Notes: generated by a model from the sequence alone, not told the origin. A stretch of 64,000 nt of DNA from DAOUEX01 sp034430235 (GCA_964478075.1 CAYZGO010000002.1:62001-126000); one strand, 5' to 3'; positions 1-8,209 are shown, counted from the first letter of the stretch. A program made the numbers and translations.

Positions 1-1228
1 GAAGAGGCGTGTTGAGCTCCGACACTGCTCTTCCGCCGTAGAACTGAGAGAGACTCCTTCCGAAGTTGTTTGCCTCGATGTACTCCAAGTGGTACGTCAG
101 AAGCTCACTGCTGTTCTCGGCGACATCGACGGGCGTGTGCTCAGATGACGGGCTCGCATCCTGCTTGCCGATATCTGGGTCGCCCCGGAACACACGTATC
201 TGCCGCCTGGCAATCCTGCTGGCTATCTCGTCGCGTGAAGCCTGCAGTTGCTCATTCGGCTTGGAAGCGGAGTATACCAGGATCCGTTCACACTTGTACT
301 GAGACGTCGGGTGCAGTAGCCGGTCCACGAGGTCATCGAGAATGGCCTCCAGAACTGCTTCTTCCCCGTCTGTCGCGTCTTGGGGAAGTCCGGGCAGCCA
401 GTAGGCTTCTTGTGTTAGGCTGCGAAGATTGTGAGCCAAGCAGTAGTCACGGACTGTGTCGCCGATGATCACGACCGCCGGCGCTTCAAGCGGCCTTCCG
501 CCAACAAGTGGCATTCCTGCGTTGTCATAAGCTATGTGCGCCAGCGCCCATGTGGCCATTCCCCTCGGAGTGACATGCGATCGTCGTCGAATGGAGCTGA
601 GCAGAGAGAAGACGGACTCGCCATCAACCTGCCGTTTTTCTACTGGGACCTTCACGAGGTCCTGATCAGCGCCTAGCTGCCATCGAACATCAGTTGGATG
701 TTGAAGCTGCTGAATTCGATCCTGAGACAGGTGCCCCGTGTCGTCGTGAAAGCACACTGCAAGGTAGGCTGGGAGACCCTGGAGGGACCAGATAATGAGC
801 GGCTCATCAATGTCTGGCATGTCGGTGAAGAGGACCGGTAGCTCTATGGACGAGTGAAGGCGGAGCCATTCGTAGTCACAACGCAGTATGATTCTGTCGA
901 AAGCTTCAAATGGGCAGAGTCTCATGCGCAGCCTGTCCAGCAAATCGGCATCGAATACATCTACAGCGAGCGGGCTGTACAGGTAATCAGGGTCGTAGGA
1001 GCGCAGGTGTTCCCAAAACAGCGGCTCTATCTCCGATCCGTTGCAGGGGATGATGAGCGAAAGCGGACCTCCCCAGTACCAACACAACCCCTGAATGATG
1101 CGATCGATGCCATCCCATGCCACGTCAGGTGGCACCAGAATCGCGTTTCGAGACGGGCGCAGCTTGTAGGTCAATCCGCGCAATTCCAGGCGAGGTTGGT
1201 CCATTTGCCTATGGGTCATGATCTCCAT
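1..1228 (-). CDS. Large hypothetical protein, truncated by window edge
   Basis: A reading frame of about 409 codons stays open from an ATG at 1228 to the left edge; the C-terminus lies outside. A TAG closes the frame upstream, and a GGAG sits 9 bases before the ATG (a second in-frame ATG at 1219 has poor spacing). Codon use looks fully coding. I do not recognise the family. Visible features: a Trp/Gly-rich stretch around residues 48-60 (CWYWGGPLSLIIP) followed by an acidic DPDYLYSP segment, a hydrophobic VVIIGDTVRDY strand near residue 245, and an acidic, Ser-rich region near the truncated end. There is no signal peptide or membrane span, so it is probably cytoplasmic. It sits alone beside a toxin-antitoxin patch, which suggests accessory content, but nothing in the sequence proves a role. 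Confidence 0.75.
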   Translation of the reverse strand, partial: MEIMTHRQMDQPRLELRGLTYKLRPSRNAILVPPDVAWDGIDRIIQGLCWYWGGPLSLIIPCNGSEIEPLFWEHLRSYDPDYLYSPLAVDVFDADLLDRLRMRLCPFEAFDRIILRCDYEWLRLHSSIELPVLFTDMPDIDEPLIIWSLQGLPAYLAVCFHDDTGHLSQDRIQQLQHPTDVRWQLGADQDLVKVPVEKRQVDGESVFSLLSSIRRRSHVTPRGMATWALAHIAYDNAGMPLVGGRPLEAPAVVIIGDTVRDYCLAHNLRSLTQEAYWLPGLPQDATDGEEAVLEAILDDLVDRLLHPTSQYKCERILVYSASKPNEQLQASRDEIASRIARRQIRVFRGDPDIGKQDASPSSEHTPVDVAENSSELLTYHLEYIEANNFGRSLSQFYGGRAVSELNTPL

Positions 1229-1303
1229 CGCACCCTTCTCCACGGCGATTACGTCTTTCTTGGGCCCCTAGAGGTCTGGCCGAAAACTCCACGATGCCGA
1301 GTA

Positions 1304-1360
1304 TGGGATACTATATGTTGTGGGTCATGCCTATTTAGCCACAATGTATGGTATAGCCCA
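1304..1360. repeat. Imperfect inverted repeat upstream of the edge gene
   Basis: Left arm 1304-1323 begins TGGGATAC and ends TTGTGG. The right arm, 1339-1360, is its approximate reverse complement with a 2-base indel and a few mismatches; the loop is about 15 bases. It lies roughly 80-130 bases upstream of the gene starting at 1228, so it could be an operator, a hairpin in the leader, or a remnant of a mobile-element end. Confidence 0.5.
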
Positions 1361-1620
1361 AGCATCAAGCAGCACTTTTCGGCCGGGCTTCTAGAGTCAA
1401 GTGCACGCTGTCCATGTGGCCGTCTGACGGCTTGATCCGGTCGGCGGTAATCGGGCAGAGAGCCCTGTCAACGGATTGGCTTCCCTCTCTCAGTACGACA
1501 GGCCGTCTCGCCCTCCCGTCAGGACCTTCGTCCCTGCTGGCCGAACGGAGGGGGCTGGCGGCCCGAACGGGGACTGAGGCGACAAACCGGACAAACGGAT
1601 GCCCCATCGGCCGTCCGGCC

Positions 1621-1875
1621 TCATGTCCGTTTGTCCAATTCCAGTCCGGTGACCACCTGTAGCACCTCCGCTGCGTCCACCTGGCCCCGGTAGTAGCCCA
1701 TCTCCGCGCTCATCTGCTGCGCGCACTGCGCCTCCGCCCGGACAGCAGATGGGTAGCCGCTATCAGGTGCAGACCCAGGCTGGACACCGCGCCGCTTTGG
1801 GATTTGCCCGGCACCCTTCTTACCGGGCTCCTCGCGTGTGAACACAAGATGAGATATACACCCGCAAAGGCTCAT
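1621..1875 (-). CDS. Possible small or remnant gene, unrecognised
   Basis: An 84-codon frame whose second half (residues 45-84, containing MSAEMGYYRGQVDAAEVLQ) looks like real soluble alpha-helical protein, while the first half is basic and low in coding character. No Shine-Dalgarno supports the start and no family is recognised. It may be the 3' remnant of a larger gene. The rest of 1229-1903 is GC-rich non-coding DNA with blocks similar to other intergenic regions of the window (4.4 kb and 34.9 kb). Confidence 0.25.
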   Translation of the reverse strand: MSLCGCISHLVFTREEPGKKGAGQIPKRRGVQPGSAPDSGYPSAVRAEAQCAQQMSAEMGYYRGQVDAAEVLQVVTGLELDKRT

Positions 1876-1903
1876 AGGAAACCTTTGGGGCCTGCATCAT
1901 GAA

Positions 1904-1990
1904 CTACAACTTGACCAGCACCTGGCGTGCAATCACCAGGCGCTGGATTTCGCTGGTTCCTTCGTCAATGGTCGTCAGGCGGCGGTTCGC
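1904..1990 (-). pseudogene. 3' stub of a second acyl-CoA dehydrogenase gene
   Basis: The minus strand encodes the extreme C-terminus of an acyl-CoA dehydrogenase (NRRLTTIDEGTSEIQ, then a tail ending ARQVLVKL and a stop). It matches the last ~28 residues of the intact gene at 2841-3986, which ends GEGTSEIQ...ARQVLKEL. Nothing else of the gene is present. The toxin gene immediately upstream reads into this stub and stops within it, so the toxin-antitoxin module appears to have replaced the body of a tandem or paralogous dehydrogenase gene. Confidence 0.85.
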
Positions 1991-2367
1991 TGTATCAGCT
2001 TTTCAATCTCTCGAATCAACACGGGCAGATTGGCGTGAGTGAAACTCATCTCGGGCGCAGGAATGCGGTTGTGTTTGATGTCGGGCTGAACGTGCTTGTG
2101 GCGAGGACGCGTGCTTTGTAGATTGGGGTCGTCTGGATGCGGTTGTGCATCGTACCAGTACCACTTGGTTTCGCCTTGCCAGACTTCGTAACCGTACTCG
2201 TCTATGACCGCAGGCAGACGATGGTACAGAACTCGCTCACGAACGACTAGGTGGATTCCTCGATCAAAATGCAATTCGCCTGCAACCCGTGCGAGTGATG
2301 CACCCAGTCGAACAAGCGTGATTGTGGAACGGCGTACTGACGGGAACTGTTCTATGAGCGTGTACAA
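1975..2367 (-). CDS. TumE-type (DUF6516) toxin of a toxin-antitoxin pair
   Basis: 130 residues from a TTG. The frame continues upstream without ATG through residues reading GHTNNPLRTLEDYELF, which resembles the usual start of the family, so the true start is probably earlier and may overlap the antitoxin end. Family features I recognise: a Ser-Thr-Ile-Thr-Leu-Val-Arg strand, an F-D-x-G-x-x-L block, a V-x-E/R-R-V block and a His-Pro-x-x...P-R-H-K-H motif near residue 80-90 (DUF6516/TumE). Known members act as toxins paired with a small upstream antitoxin, as here. The last residues (RTAA) are read from the acyl-CoA dehydrogenase stub, so the native C-terminus may be altered. The family call is from memory of its pattern, not from a search. 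Confidence 0.6.
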   Translation of the reverse strand: MYTLIEQFPSVRRSTITLVRLGASLARVAGELHFDRGIHLVVRERVLYHRLPAVIDEYGYEVWQGETKWYWYDAQPHPDDPNLQSTRPRHKHVQPDIKHNRIPAPEMSFTHANLPVLIREIEKLIQRTAA

Positions 2368-2384
2368 GAACAGTTCATAATCCT

Positions 2385-2675
2385 CTAGCGTGCGCAGCGG
2401 GTTGTTCGTGTGGCCACACGGATCAATCCTGCCAGGCTTGGCGCGTCCGGTTGCATGCGCTGCACTTCGTTGCGGTACTCAGCTTGGCGAGCCAGCCACG
2501 TCCGATAGACACTTGCCCACTCCCCAAAGTCCAGTACCCAATCGTCATTCTCCGGTTCTTCGCCGCTGACGTATGCGGCATAGAAGGTTTCCGAACGGAT
2601 GCCGTATTTACGTTCGAAAGCCAGCATGTCCTCTTCAAGTGCGTGAATGTCAGCAAGGATCTCTTGTAGGTTCAT
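2385..2675 (-). CDS. Probable antitoxin partner of the TumE-type toxin
   Basis: 96 residues, helical and acidic in the first half (MNLQEILADIHALEEDMLAF) and Trp/Tyr-rich in the middle. A GGAGG lies just upstream of the ATG. It precedes the toxin by 17 bases, or overlaps it if the toxin starts earlier, the classic antitoxin-first arrangement. It is expressed from a strong promoter at 2756-2784. I recognise no DNA-binding motif. The function is inferred from position and size. Confidence 0.55.
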   Translation of the reverse strand: MNLQEILADIHALEEDMLAFERKYGIRSETFYAAYVSGEEPENDDWVLDFGEWASVYRTWLARQAEYRNEVQRMQPDAPSLAGLIRVATRTTRCAR

Positions 2676-2755
2676 AACCCACCTCCGCGCCCAATTATCG
2701 CGTAGGCTACCTCATCCCGCAATGGCGGTGGCATTGAGTCGCTCAGTACAACTTT

Positions 2756-2784
2756 AGTATAACACAACTCCACGCGAGGGTCAA
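2756..2784 (-). promoter_or_regulatory. Sigma-70 promoter of the toxin-antitoxin pair
   Basis: On the minus strand, -35 TTGACC (2779-2784), a 17-base spacer and -10 TATACT (2756-2761). It lies about 80 bases upstream of the antitoxin start. Confidence 0.75.
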
Positions 2785-2840
2785 AACTTTTTCGCGGCAG
2801 AGGTTGATGTTGGCAGCAGCCGAACAGTCTGCTATGCGTA

Positions 2841-3986
2841 CTACAATTCCTTCAGCACCTGACGTGCAATCACCAGGCGTTGGATCTCACTCGTCCCTTC
2901 GCCAATAGCCGTCAGACGATTGTCGCGGTAAATGCGCTCGACGTCGTATTCCTTTACGTAGCCATATCCACCGTGAATCTGAATAGCCTTGTAACAGGCA
3001 CGTTCAGCCGCTTCCGATGCATACAACTTGGCCATAGCAGCTTCTTTGGTGAAACGCACACCTTGGTCCTTCAGCCAGGCAGCGCGATATACCAGAAGCC
3101 GTGCCGCCTCAATCTCGGTGGCCACGTCCGCGATCATCCACTGAATGGCCTGAAAGCTGGCAATGGGCTGACCGAACTGCACCCGTTCCTTGGAGTACTT
3201 TACTGCTGCCTCAAAGGCGCCCTGTGCCAGGCCAACGGCCATGGCGCCAATGCTGATTCGCCCGTCATCCAACGTGATCAGGAACTGCTTGAACCCTTCG
3301 CCCATCTGGCCTAGCAAATTCTCCTTCGGAACGCGGCAGTCCTCGAAGAAAAGCTGCGAGGTTACCGAGCCCCTGAGCCCCATCTTGTCCTCGTCGCGAC
3401 CGGGGCGAAAGCCGGGCGTGCCTTTCTCCACCATGAAATTGCTGATGCCGCGTGTACCGGCCGATTTATCCGTCACAGCGGCGATGATGACCACATCAGC
3501 GATAGAACCAGATGTGATAAAGGTTTTCTGTCCGTTGATGACCCACTGATCACCATCAAGCACCGCGGTTGTCTTGACGGCACCAGCATCGGAACCAGCC
3601 TCTGGTTCGGTGAGCCCGAACGCAGCTAAGCCCTTGCCTGAGGCGAGAGGAGGCAGGTATTTGCGCTTCTGTTCCTCATTGCCGAAGCGATAGATCAGGT
3701 CAAGACCAAGAGAGGTATGAGCGGCCAACGTTATGCCAACAGATCCACAAACGCGGGAGATTTCTTCTACTGCAATAGCATAGGTTGTCGTGTCCGCGCC
3801 CGAGCCTCCGTATTCCTCAGGAATAGGCAGGCCCATCAGTCCCAGGCTGCCCATCTTGCGGATAACTTCCCACGGAAACTCTCCCAAGGCATCCATTTCT
3901 CTGGCGATGGGGCGGATTTCCTTCTCGGCGAAATCACGCACCATCTTGCGTATCATCTGCTGCTCTTCAGTGAGTTCAAAGTCCAT
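2841..3986 (-). CDS. Acyl-CoA dehydrogenase
   Basis: 381 residues, the usual length. The start is the ATG at 3986 (MDFELTEEQQ), with GGAGGA seven bases upstream; the longer frame to 4028 is not supported. It is an FAD flavoprotein that oxidises acyl-CoA to the trans-2-enoyl-CoA and passes electrons to an electron-transfer flavoprotein. Seen in sequence: the N-terminal helical domain, the LTEPEAGSDAG flavin/substrate loop near residue 125-135, the ITSG and GLRGS strands of the beta domain, the GGYGY..EYDVERIYRD segment and the GEGTSEIQ motif with the catalytic Glu at 363. It heads a catabolic cluster with CoA-transferase and thiolase-like genes downstream in coordinates, all on the same strand. 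The exact substrate is not readable from sequence. Confidence 0.93.
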   Translation of the reverse strand: MDFELTEEQQMIRKMVRDFAEKEIRPIAREMDALGEFPWEVIRKMGSLGLMGLPIPEEYGGSGADTTTYAIAVEEISRVCGSVGITLAAHTSLGLDLIYRFGNEEQKRKYLPPLASGKGLAAFGLTEPEAGSDAGAVKTTAVLDGDQWVINGQKTFITSGSIADVVIIAAVTDKSAGTRGISNFMVEKGTPGFRPGRDEDKMGLRGSVTSQLFFEDCRVPKENLLGQMGEGFKQFLITLDDGRISIGAMAVGLAQGAFEAAVKYSKERVQFGQPIASFQAIQWMIADVATEIEAARLLVYRAAWLKDQGVRFTKEAAMAKLYASEAAERACYKAIQIHGGYGYVKEYDVERIYRDNRLTAIGEGTSEIQRLVIARQVLKEL

Positions 3987-4099
3987 TGGGCTGTCCTCCT
4001 TGTGTGGGCAGGTAGCAGCTGGCAACACTCCAGGCTGTTGAAGGGTGAACCAGATTCAGCAAGGCTCCCCAGAGCAAACCGCTACCCACGGTTAGATCT

Positions 4100-4540
4100 A
4101 GTGCTGCGTCAAGCGTGAATTTAGGGGTGTCATTCTGAGCGAAGCCTGCGGAGCGAAGCCCGCCCTGAGCTGGGCCGAAGGGAATCTAGGCCTTGTAGCC
4201 CAGCGGAAGATTCTCCGTCGCTCCGCTCCTACTAAGAAACAGACTTGGGCGGTGTCATTGCCTTTGGTCCTGGGCCACCTTTGTCCCTGGGGCCAAAGAC
4301 CCAGGGGAAGACCCAGGGCGAGCGCAGCGAAGCAATCTCCCTCTCACCGACAGGTGGAGATTACTCATCTGCACCTGCGTCGCAGACCGTCTCGTCCCGG
4401 CGGGCCGGACTCGCGGCCCGAACGGGATGCAGGTGTCGTCGCTACCCTCCTCGCAATGACAGGTGACCGTTTCTTGAATAATGAGTAGCGCGAATGCGCC
4501 ATGGCGCTCCTCAGAATGATATGCTACCAAAACAACATCG
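4100..4540. repeat. Dispersed intergenic repeat elements
   Basis: This ~450-base gap holds no credible gene. It carries blocks of a widespread type of intergenic repeat: GTCATTCTGAGCGAAGC at about 4127-4143, GCGAAGCAATCTCCCTCTC near 4326, CCTCCTCGCAATGACAGG near 4446 and CTCCTCAGAATGATATGC near 4507. The first and last are inverted relative to one another, as are the GAAGCAATCT and CGCAATGACA blocks, so transcripts would fold into long hairpins. A GCGGCCCGAACGGG block at about 4411 also occurs near 1559. Confidence 0.6.
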
Positions 4541-4568
4541 ACAGAGCACTAGGCCGGCTCTAATACTT

Positions 4569-5336
4569 CTACTTCCCTATCGCCATACCTGCGGGATCTA
4601 TCTCATGAAGAAGACGGCGTTCTTTTGCCGTTGGCGGCTTTGTGGTCTCGACGTGATCCGGGATCAATATCTCAAACCCGCTGTTCTCCTGAATCTGCTC
4701 TACGGTCACGCCTGGGTGCACAGCCAGGAGCTTGAGCCTCTTAGTGGCGTCATCAAAGCCATACAGGCCAAGCTGCGTAATGACCCGATATGGCCCTGTT
4801 CCTGCTGAAAGCCCGGCTTTCTCCCGCGCACCTGGCCCGGTCAGGTAGCCAGGCGTGGTGATAAAGTTCACCTTCTGCACAAATCGCCTTTTGTCCTGGC
4901 GCATGACGATGATCGTGCGCCAACTGAATGAACCAACGTCATTGGCACCACCGCTGCCAGGCAGACGAGCCTTGGGATGGTCATGCTCACCGATTACTGT
5001 CGTGTTGATGTTGCCATACATATCAATCATCGCAGCGCCCAGGAAGCCGTAGTCAATATAACCTGCCTGTGAGAGAGACATCACATCGTGCATGCTGGAA
5101 GCGGCTGCGGCCTGGTAGAATGTCCGCGAGTCACCCACAGAGATAGGCAGAACAGGCACCCTTGGCCCTATCCCACCAGCCTCAAAGACGATAAGCAGAT
5201 TCGGAGCGTGCGTACGTTGAGCAAGCATAGCGGCAATCATGGGCAGGCCTGTGCCCACGAACACGGACTTGCCATCTTCGAGCAGCTTGCAGGCGACAGT
5301 GGCCAGTAGTTCTGTAGGCGTATAGTCTGCTTTCAT
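4569..5336 (-). CDS. Class I CoA-transferase, subunit B (glutaconate CoA-transferase / IpdB-like)
   Basis: 255 residues. Together with the gene at 5341-6360 it forms a two-subunit enzyme that moves CoA between acids, or, in the related IpdAB branch, hydrolyses a CoA-bound ring. Glu52 in the FEAGG segment lies where the class I beta subunit carries the catalytic Glu that forms the glutamyl-CoA thioester, and a GSGGAND oxyanion-type motif follows at about 127-133. The start is 4 bases after the end of subunit A, so translation is probably coupled. The substrate is unknown. The acyl-CoA dehydrogenase and thiolase-like neighbours point to ring or branched-acid degradation. Confidence 0.85.
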   Translation of the reverse strand: MKADYTPTELLATVACKLLEDGKSVFVGTGLPMIAAMLAQRTHAPNLLIVFEAGGIGPRVPVLPISVGDSRTFYQAAAASSMHDVMSLSQAGYIDYGFLGAAMIDMYGNINTTVIGEHDHPKARLPGSGGANDVGSFSWRTIIVMRQDKRRFVQKVNFITTPGYLTGPGAREKAGLSAGTGPYRVITQLGLYGFDDATKRLKLLAVHPGVTVEQIQENSGFEILIPDHVETTKPPTAKERRLLHEIDPAGMAIGK

Positions 5337-5340
5337 TGGT

Positions 5341-6360
5341 CTACCCCCTCTTCTTCAACCAGGGCGCAGTCATTGGGGCACGCAACTGCTCTACCCTCTT
5401 CAAGTAGTCCAGCTTTCGCAGGCCCCCGACCAGCTCCAGATACTCGGTAAAGTCCTTGACCCCGTATACATACTCATCAAAGTACTCTTTGGCCCCTTGC
5501 GGCGACTTGGACATGCGCAACCATTCGCCAATATGCTCTTCGTCAAAGAAGTAGAGCAAAGGCATCTGGCAGGGATGGGAGCCATAGGGCACTTCAACGA
5601 CAGCGTCCACCAGGAAAAACGGGATTGCTGTCCGCCACGGTTGCCTGCGGATCTCAGATTCGGGGATGATTTCCTCAGTGGTCAGGACCAAACGCCTCGC
5701 TGCACGCGCCAGCTCAAAGTCCTCGATTAAGGTGCCATCAATCTGCGCATTGCCGTACATATCGCAGCGTGGCACATGCATAAAGACCACATCGGGATAG
5801 CAGGCCGGCACCAGGCAAATGGGCTTGCCACTGAATGGATCCTTGACCACTTTGGCGGAACTGTACTTGAACGTGTCCGTGCCCAGCATATTGCGCGTGG
5901 GAATGAAGGGTAGACCCATCATGGCGGCGAGAAAACGCCACTGATAAACGGCATTGCTCAACTCAGCTACCACCTTGCATTGCCCCGTCTCCACCGCGCG
6001 GCGTGATGCCGGTGATAGGCCACGCAGTTCGTGACCGAAAGCGTAGGCGACCTCTATGCGATCCACACAGCCAGCGCCTATCAGGATGTCAGCGTCGTGT
6101 ACTGCTGTCTTGCCAGCCATGATCAAATGTTTCTTGTGCTGGCGGATGATCTCGTAGACACCAGCCATGGAGACGCGGATATGACCGAAACCCCCAAAGG
6201 CGATAAAGGCACCGTCAGGGACGTATTTGGCCACGGCTTCGGGGATGGTCGTGCGCTTGTCCTTCAAATCCCGCGACTTGTTGTCACGAACCCAGGCACG
6301 GTGTTCGTCTGGATCGTGCCAACCGACAAGTTCGCCTTGGCCTTCCTTGAGAATTTCCAT
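5341..6360 (-). CDS. Class I CoA-transferase, subunit A (glutaconate CoA-transferase / IpdA-like)
   Basis: 339 residues; GGAGG precedes the ATG. Partner of the subunit B gene 4 bases downstream. Seen: the glycine-rich GGFG at 56-59 typical of the alpha subunit, a long Rossmann-like core (VDRIEVAYAFGHELRGL), the NMLGTD block and a PACYPDVVFMHVPRCDMYGNAQIDG segment typical of class I CoA-transferases. The ~40-residue N-terminal extension (WHDPDEHRAWVRDNKSRDL) is characteristic of the glutaconate/IpdA-like branch rather than short-chain acetate CoA-transferases. Cytoplasmic. Confidence 0.85.
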   Translation of the reverse strand: MEILKEGQGELVGWHDPDEHRAWVRDNKSRDLKDKRTTIPEAVAKYVPDGAFIAFGGFGHIRVSMAGVYEIIRQHKKHLIMAGKTAVHDADILIGAGCVDRIEVAYAFGHELRGLSPASRRAVETGQCKVVAELSNAVYQWRFLAAMMGLPFIPTRNMLGTDTFKYSSAKVVKDPFSGKPICLVPACYPDVVFMHVPRCDMYGNAQIDGTLIEDFELARAARRLVLTTEEIIPESEIRRQPWRTAIPFFLVDAVVEVPYGSHPCQMPLLYFFDEEHIGEWLRMSKSPQGAKEYFDEYVYGVKDFTEYLELVGGLRKLDYLKRVEQLRAPMTAPWLKKRG

Positions 6361-6436
6361 GATTTGCCTCCGGGTTAACTAGCCGAAGTCAAGCGGACCG
6401 ATAGTGTCGAGTCCGCTTGACTCCAGTTGTCAGTGG

Positions 6437-6880
6437 CTACACTGGCACGAACCAAACATCGTTTGGCGTCCAGTCTACCAAGCGGCGAAAGCGTGCGCGC
6501 ACCGGCATGCCAATGTGCACATCCTCGGGCTTACAGTCTTTGATACGCGTCAGGAAGCGGGTATCGATCCCTGGCAACTCAATGTAGGCCAGAACAAACG
6601 GAACTTCGGCCAGGAAGGCTTCTGCCGCAAAATGCAGCACGGAAAAGGTGTGTACTTTGCCCTCTTGCGGTGCCTCGAACCACTCTGTCTTACCGCCGCA
6701 TTTTCCGCAGTCGCGCCTAGGCGGTAGCCATGTAGCGCCGCAACGGGGGCAGCGCGTGGCCAATATCTTGCGCTGCTTCAGCCCGATGAAGAAATCACTG
6801 ACCTCGCCATAGCTGTGAATGTAGTCAATTTCGTAATGCCGTCCAATTTGTAGTGGTTTGACATTGTAGACCTGAGTCAT
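6437..6880 (-). CDS. DUF35 zinc-ribbon/OB-fold protein, partner of the thiolase-like enzyme
   Basis: 147 residues. The N-terminal rubredoxin-like zinc ribbon has Cys44, Cys47, Cys58 and Cys61 (CPRC...CGKC), followed by an OB-fold. DUF35 proteins act as obligate acyl-CoA-channelling partners of thiolases and of thiolase-like aldolases. The start overlaps the thiolase-like stop by 4 bases (ATGA), so the two are translationally coupled, as expected for a 1:1 complex. Confidence 0.9.
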   Translation of the reverse strand: MTQVYNVKPLQIGRHYEIDYIHSYGEVSDFFIGLKQRKILATRCPRCGATWLPPRRDCGKCGGKTEWFEAPQEGKVHTFSVLHFAAEAFLAEVPFVLAYIELPGIDTRFLTRIKDCKPEDVHIGMPVRARFRRLVDWTPNDVWFVPV

Positions 6881-8175
6881 TTCGCCTCCTCCTCTGGTGT
6901 CTCAAGGATGTGCACTGTGATATAGGTGCCTGTGCCAGCATGACTGTGGATCAAACCACATCTGGCATTCCGAAGCTGAATCTTGCTGCCGTCGCAGCCC
7001 ATCTCGACATCACTGCAATGCTTGGCCATTGCACCTTGCAACTGCCAAAGGGCGAAAACGCCTTGCATGAGGCCTGTAGCGCCTACCGGGTGCCCACAAG
7101 CAGTCAAGCCCCCTGATGGATTGACAGGTACCTGCCCGTCGATGTAGGGACCACCCGCCTCAGCCCACTTGCCACCCTCGCCGTACATGCAGAACCCAAG
7201 ATCTTCATAGGTTTGCAACTCGGAAGAGGCATAAGCGTCGTGAACTTCGGCGAAGTCAATCTGCTTCAACGGCTCAGTAATGCCTGCCATTATATACGCC
7301 TGTCTTGCAGCTTCTCTCGCACCACGGAAGCTGTGTGTTCCCGGCCAGCGCCCCTTCAGGTGAGCGTACTTGTCTGGACTCTCGCCAGGCAGAGGAATGA
7401 CATCGCCATGAGGTCGATCGCCCAGTCGCATAGTGTCCGTTCCGCAGCCCAATCCAGTAATAACCACGTACTTGCGATCAGGCTTCAGCTTCTTCGCCCA
7501 TTCCTCAGTGCAGAGTATGACACAAGCGGCACCATCGCTCATCACGCAAACCATCGGCAGCGTGAGGGGTGTCGAGATCATACGCGCATTCAATACACCC
7601 TCAACAGTCCATCGCTGATGTTTCTGCGCCCAACGGTTATTGAAGGCATTGTCATAGTTCTTGATAGCAATCATGGCGAGCTGCTCAGCCGTTGTTCCGA
7701 ACTCGTGCATGTGACGCATGGCCATAGTGGCGTAGTAACCAGAGTAGAATCCACCTACAGGATAGTCAAAATCGGTGTCGGAAGCGAGAGCAATGAATTC
7801 ATTACCTTTGGCAGTGTTTACCTCCGACATTTTCTCGAAGCCGTAAACCAAGCAGACGTCTGACAGTCCACAAGCCACGCTCATGTAGCCTGCCCTGATG
7901 CCCAGCCCTCCAGTAGCACCGCCTCCCTCAATGCGCATGGAGGGCTTGGGGCACATAGCGAGATAGTCGTGGGTCAGGGAGTCGAAAAGGAGTTGACCTT
8001 CAAAGTGATCAGAAAAGTAGGTACAGACGGTGCTGTCAATGTCTTTGAGGTCGAGGCGGCCATCTAGGTCATTCAGCGCATAGTCCAGCGCATCCTTACA
8101 CATGGCTTCCTGAGTATCTAGATTCGCCTTGACAAACTTGGTGATACCGCCAGAGACGATACAAACCTTGCGCAT
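6877..8175 (-). CDS. Thiolase-superfamily (SCP-x/Ltp2-like) enzyme lacking the nucleophilic Cys
   Basis: 432 residues, with GGAGGG upstream of the ATG. The fold is thiolase, including the conserved GHPVGATG with the active-site His. At the position of the usual nucleophilic Cys (VExACASGG in active thiolases) the sequence reads IEGGGATGG, so Cys is replaced by Gly. SCP-x/Ltp2-type proteins with this change, paired with a DUF35 partner, are known to work as retro-aldolases on steroid side-chain CoA esters rather than as thiolases. The coupled DUF35 gene fits that. I infer a C-C cleaving aldolase or another non-thiolytic role. It is very unlikely to be a classical thiolase. Confidence 0.85.
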   Translation of the reverse strand: MRKVCIVSGGITKFVKANLDTQEAMCKDALDYALNDLDGRLDLKDIDSTVCTYFSDHFEGQLLFDSLTHDYLAMCPKPSMRIEGGGATGGLGIRAGYMSVACGLSDVCLVYGFEKMSEVNTAKGNEFIALASDTDFDYPVGGFYSGYYATMAMRHMHEFGTTAEQLAMIAIKNYDNAFNNRWAQKHQRWTVEGVLNARMISTPLTLPMVCVMSDGAACVILCTEEWAKKLKPDRKYVVITGLGCGTDTMRLGDRPHGDVIPLPGESPDKYAHLKGRWPGTHSFRGAREAARQAYIMAGITEPLKQIDFAEVHDAYASSELQTYEDLGFCMYGEGGKWAEAGGPYIDGQVPVNPSGGLTACGHPVGATGLMQGVFALWQLQGAMAKHCSDVEMGCDGSKIQLRNARCGLIHSHAGTGTYITVHILETPEEEAK

Positions 8176-8209
8176 GGGAACGTTCCCTCCTTCTCAGTAT
8201 TGATGGTGG

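Noticed and set aside
1365..1662. Short frames in both orientations
   Set aside because: GC-rich repeat block with no coding character.
4245..4530. Short frames in the repeat-rich gap
   Set aside because: They run through palindromic intergenic repeats and have no starts or families.
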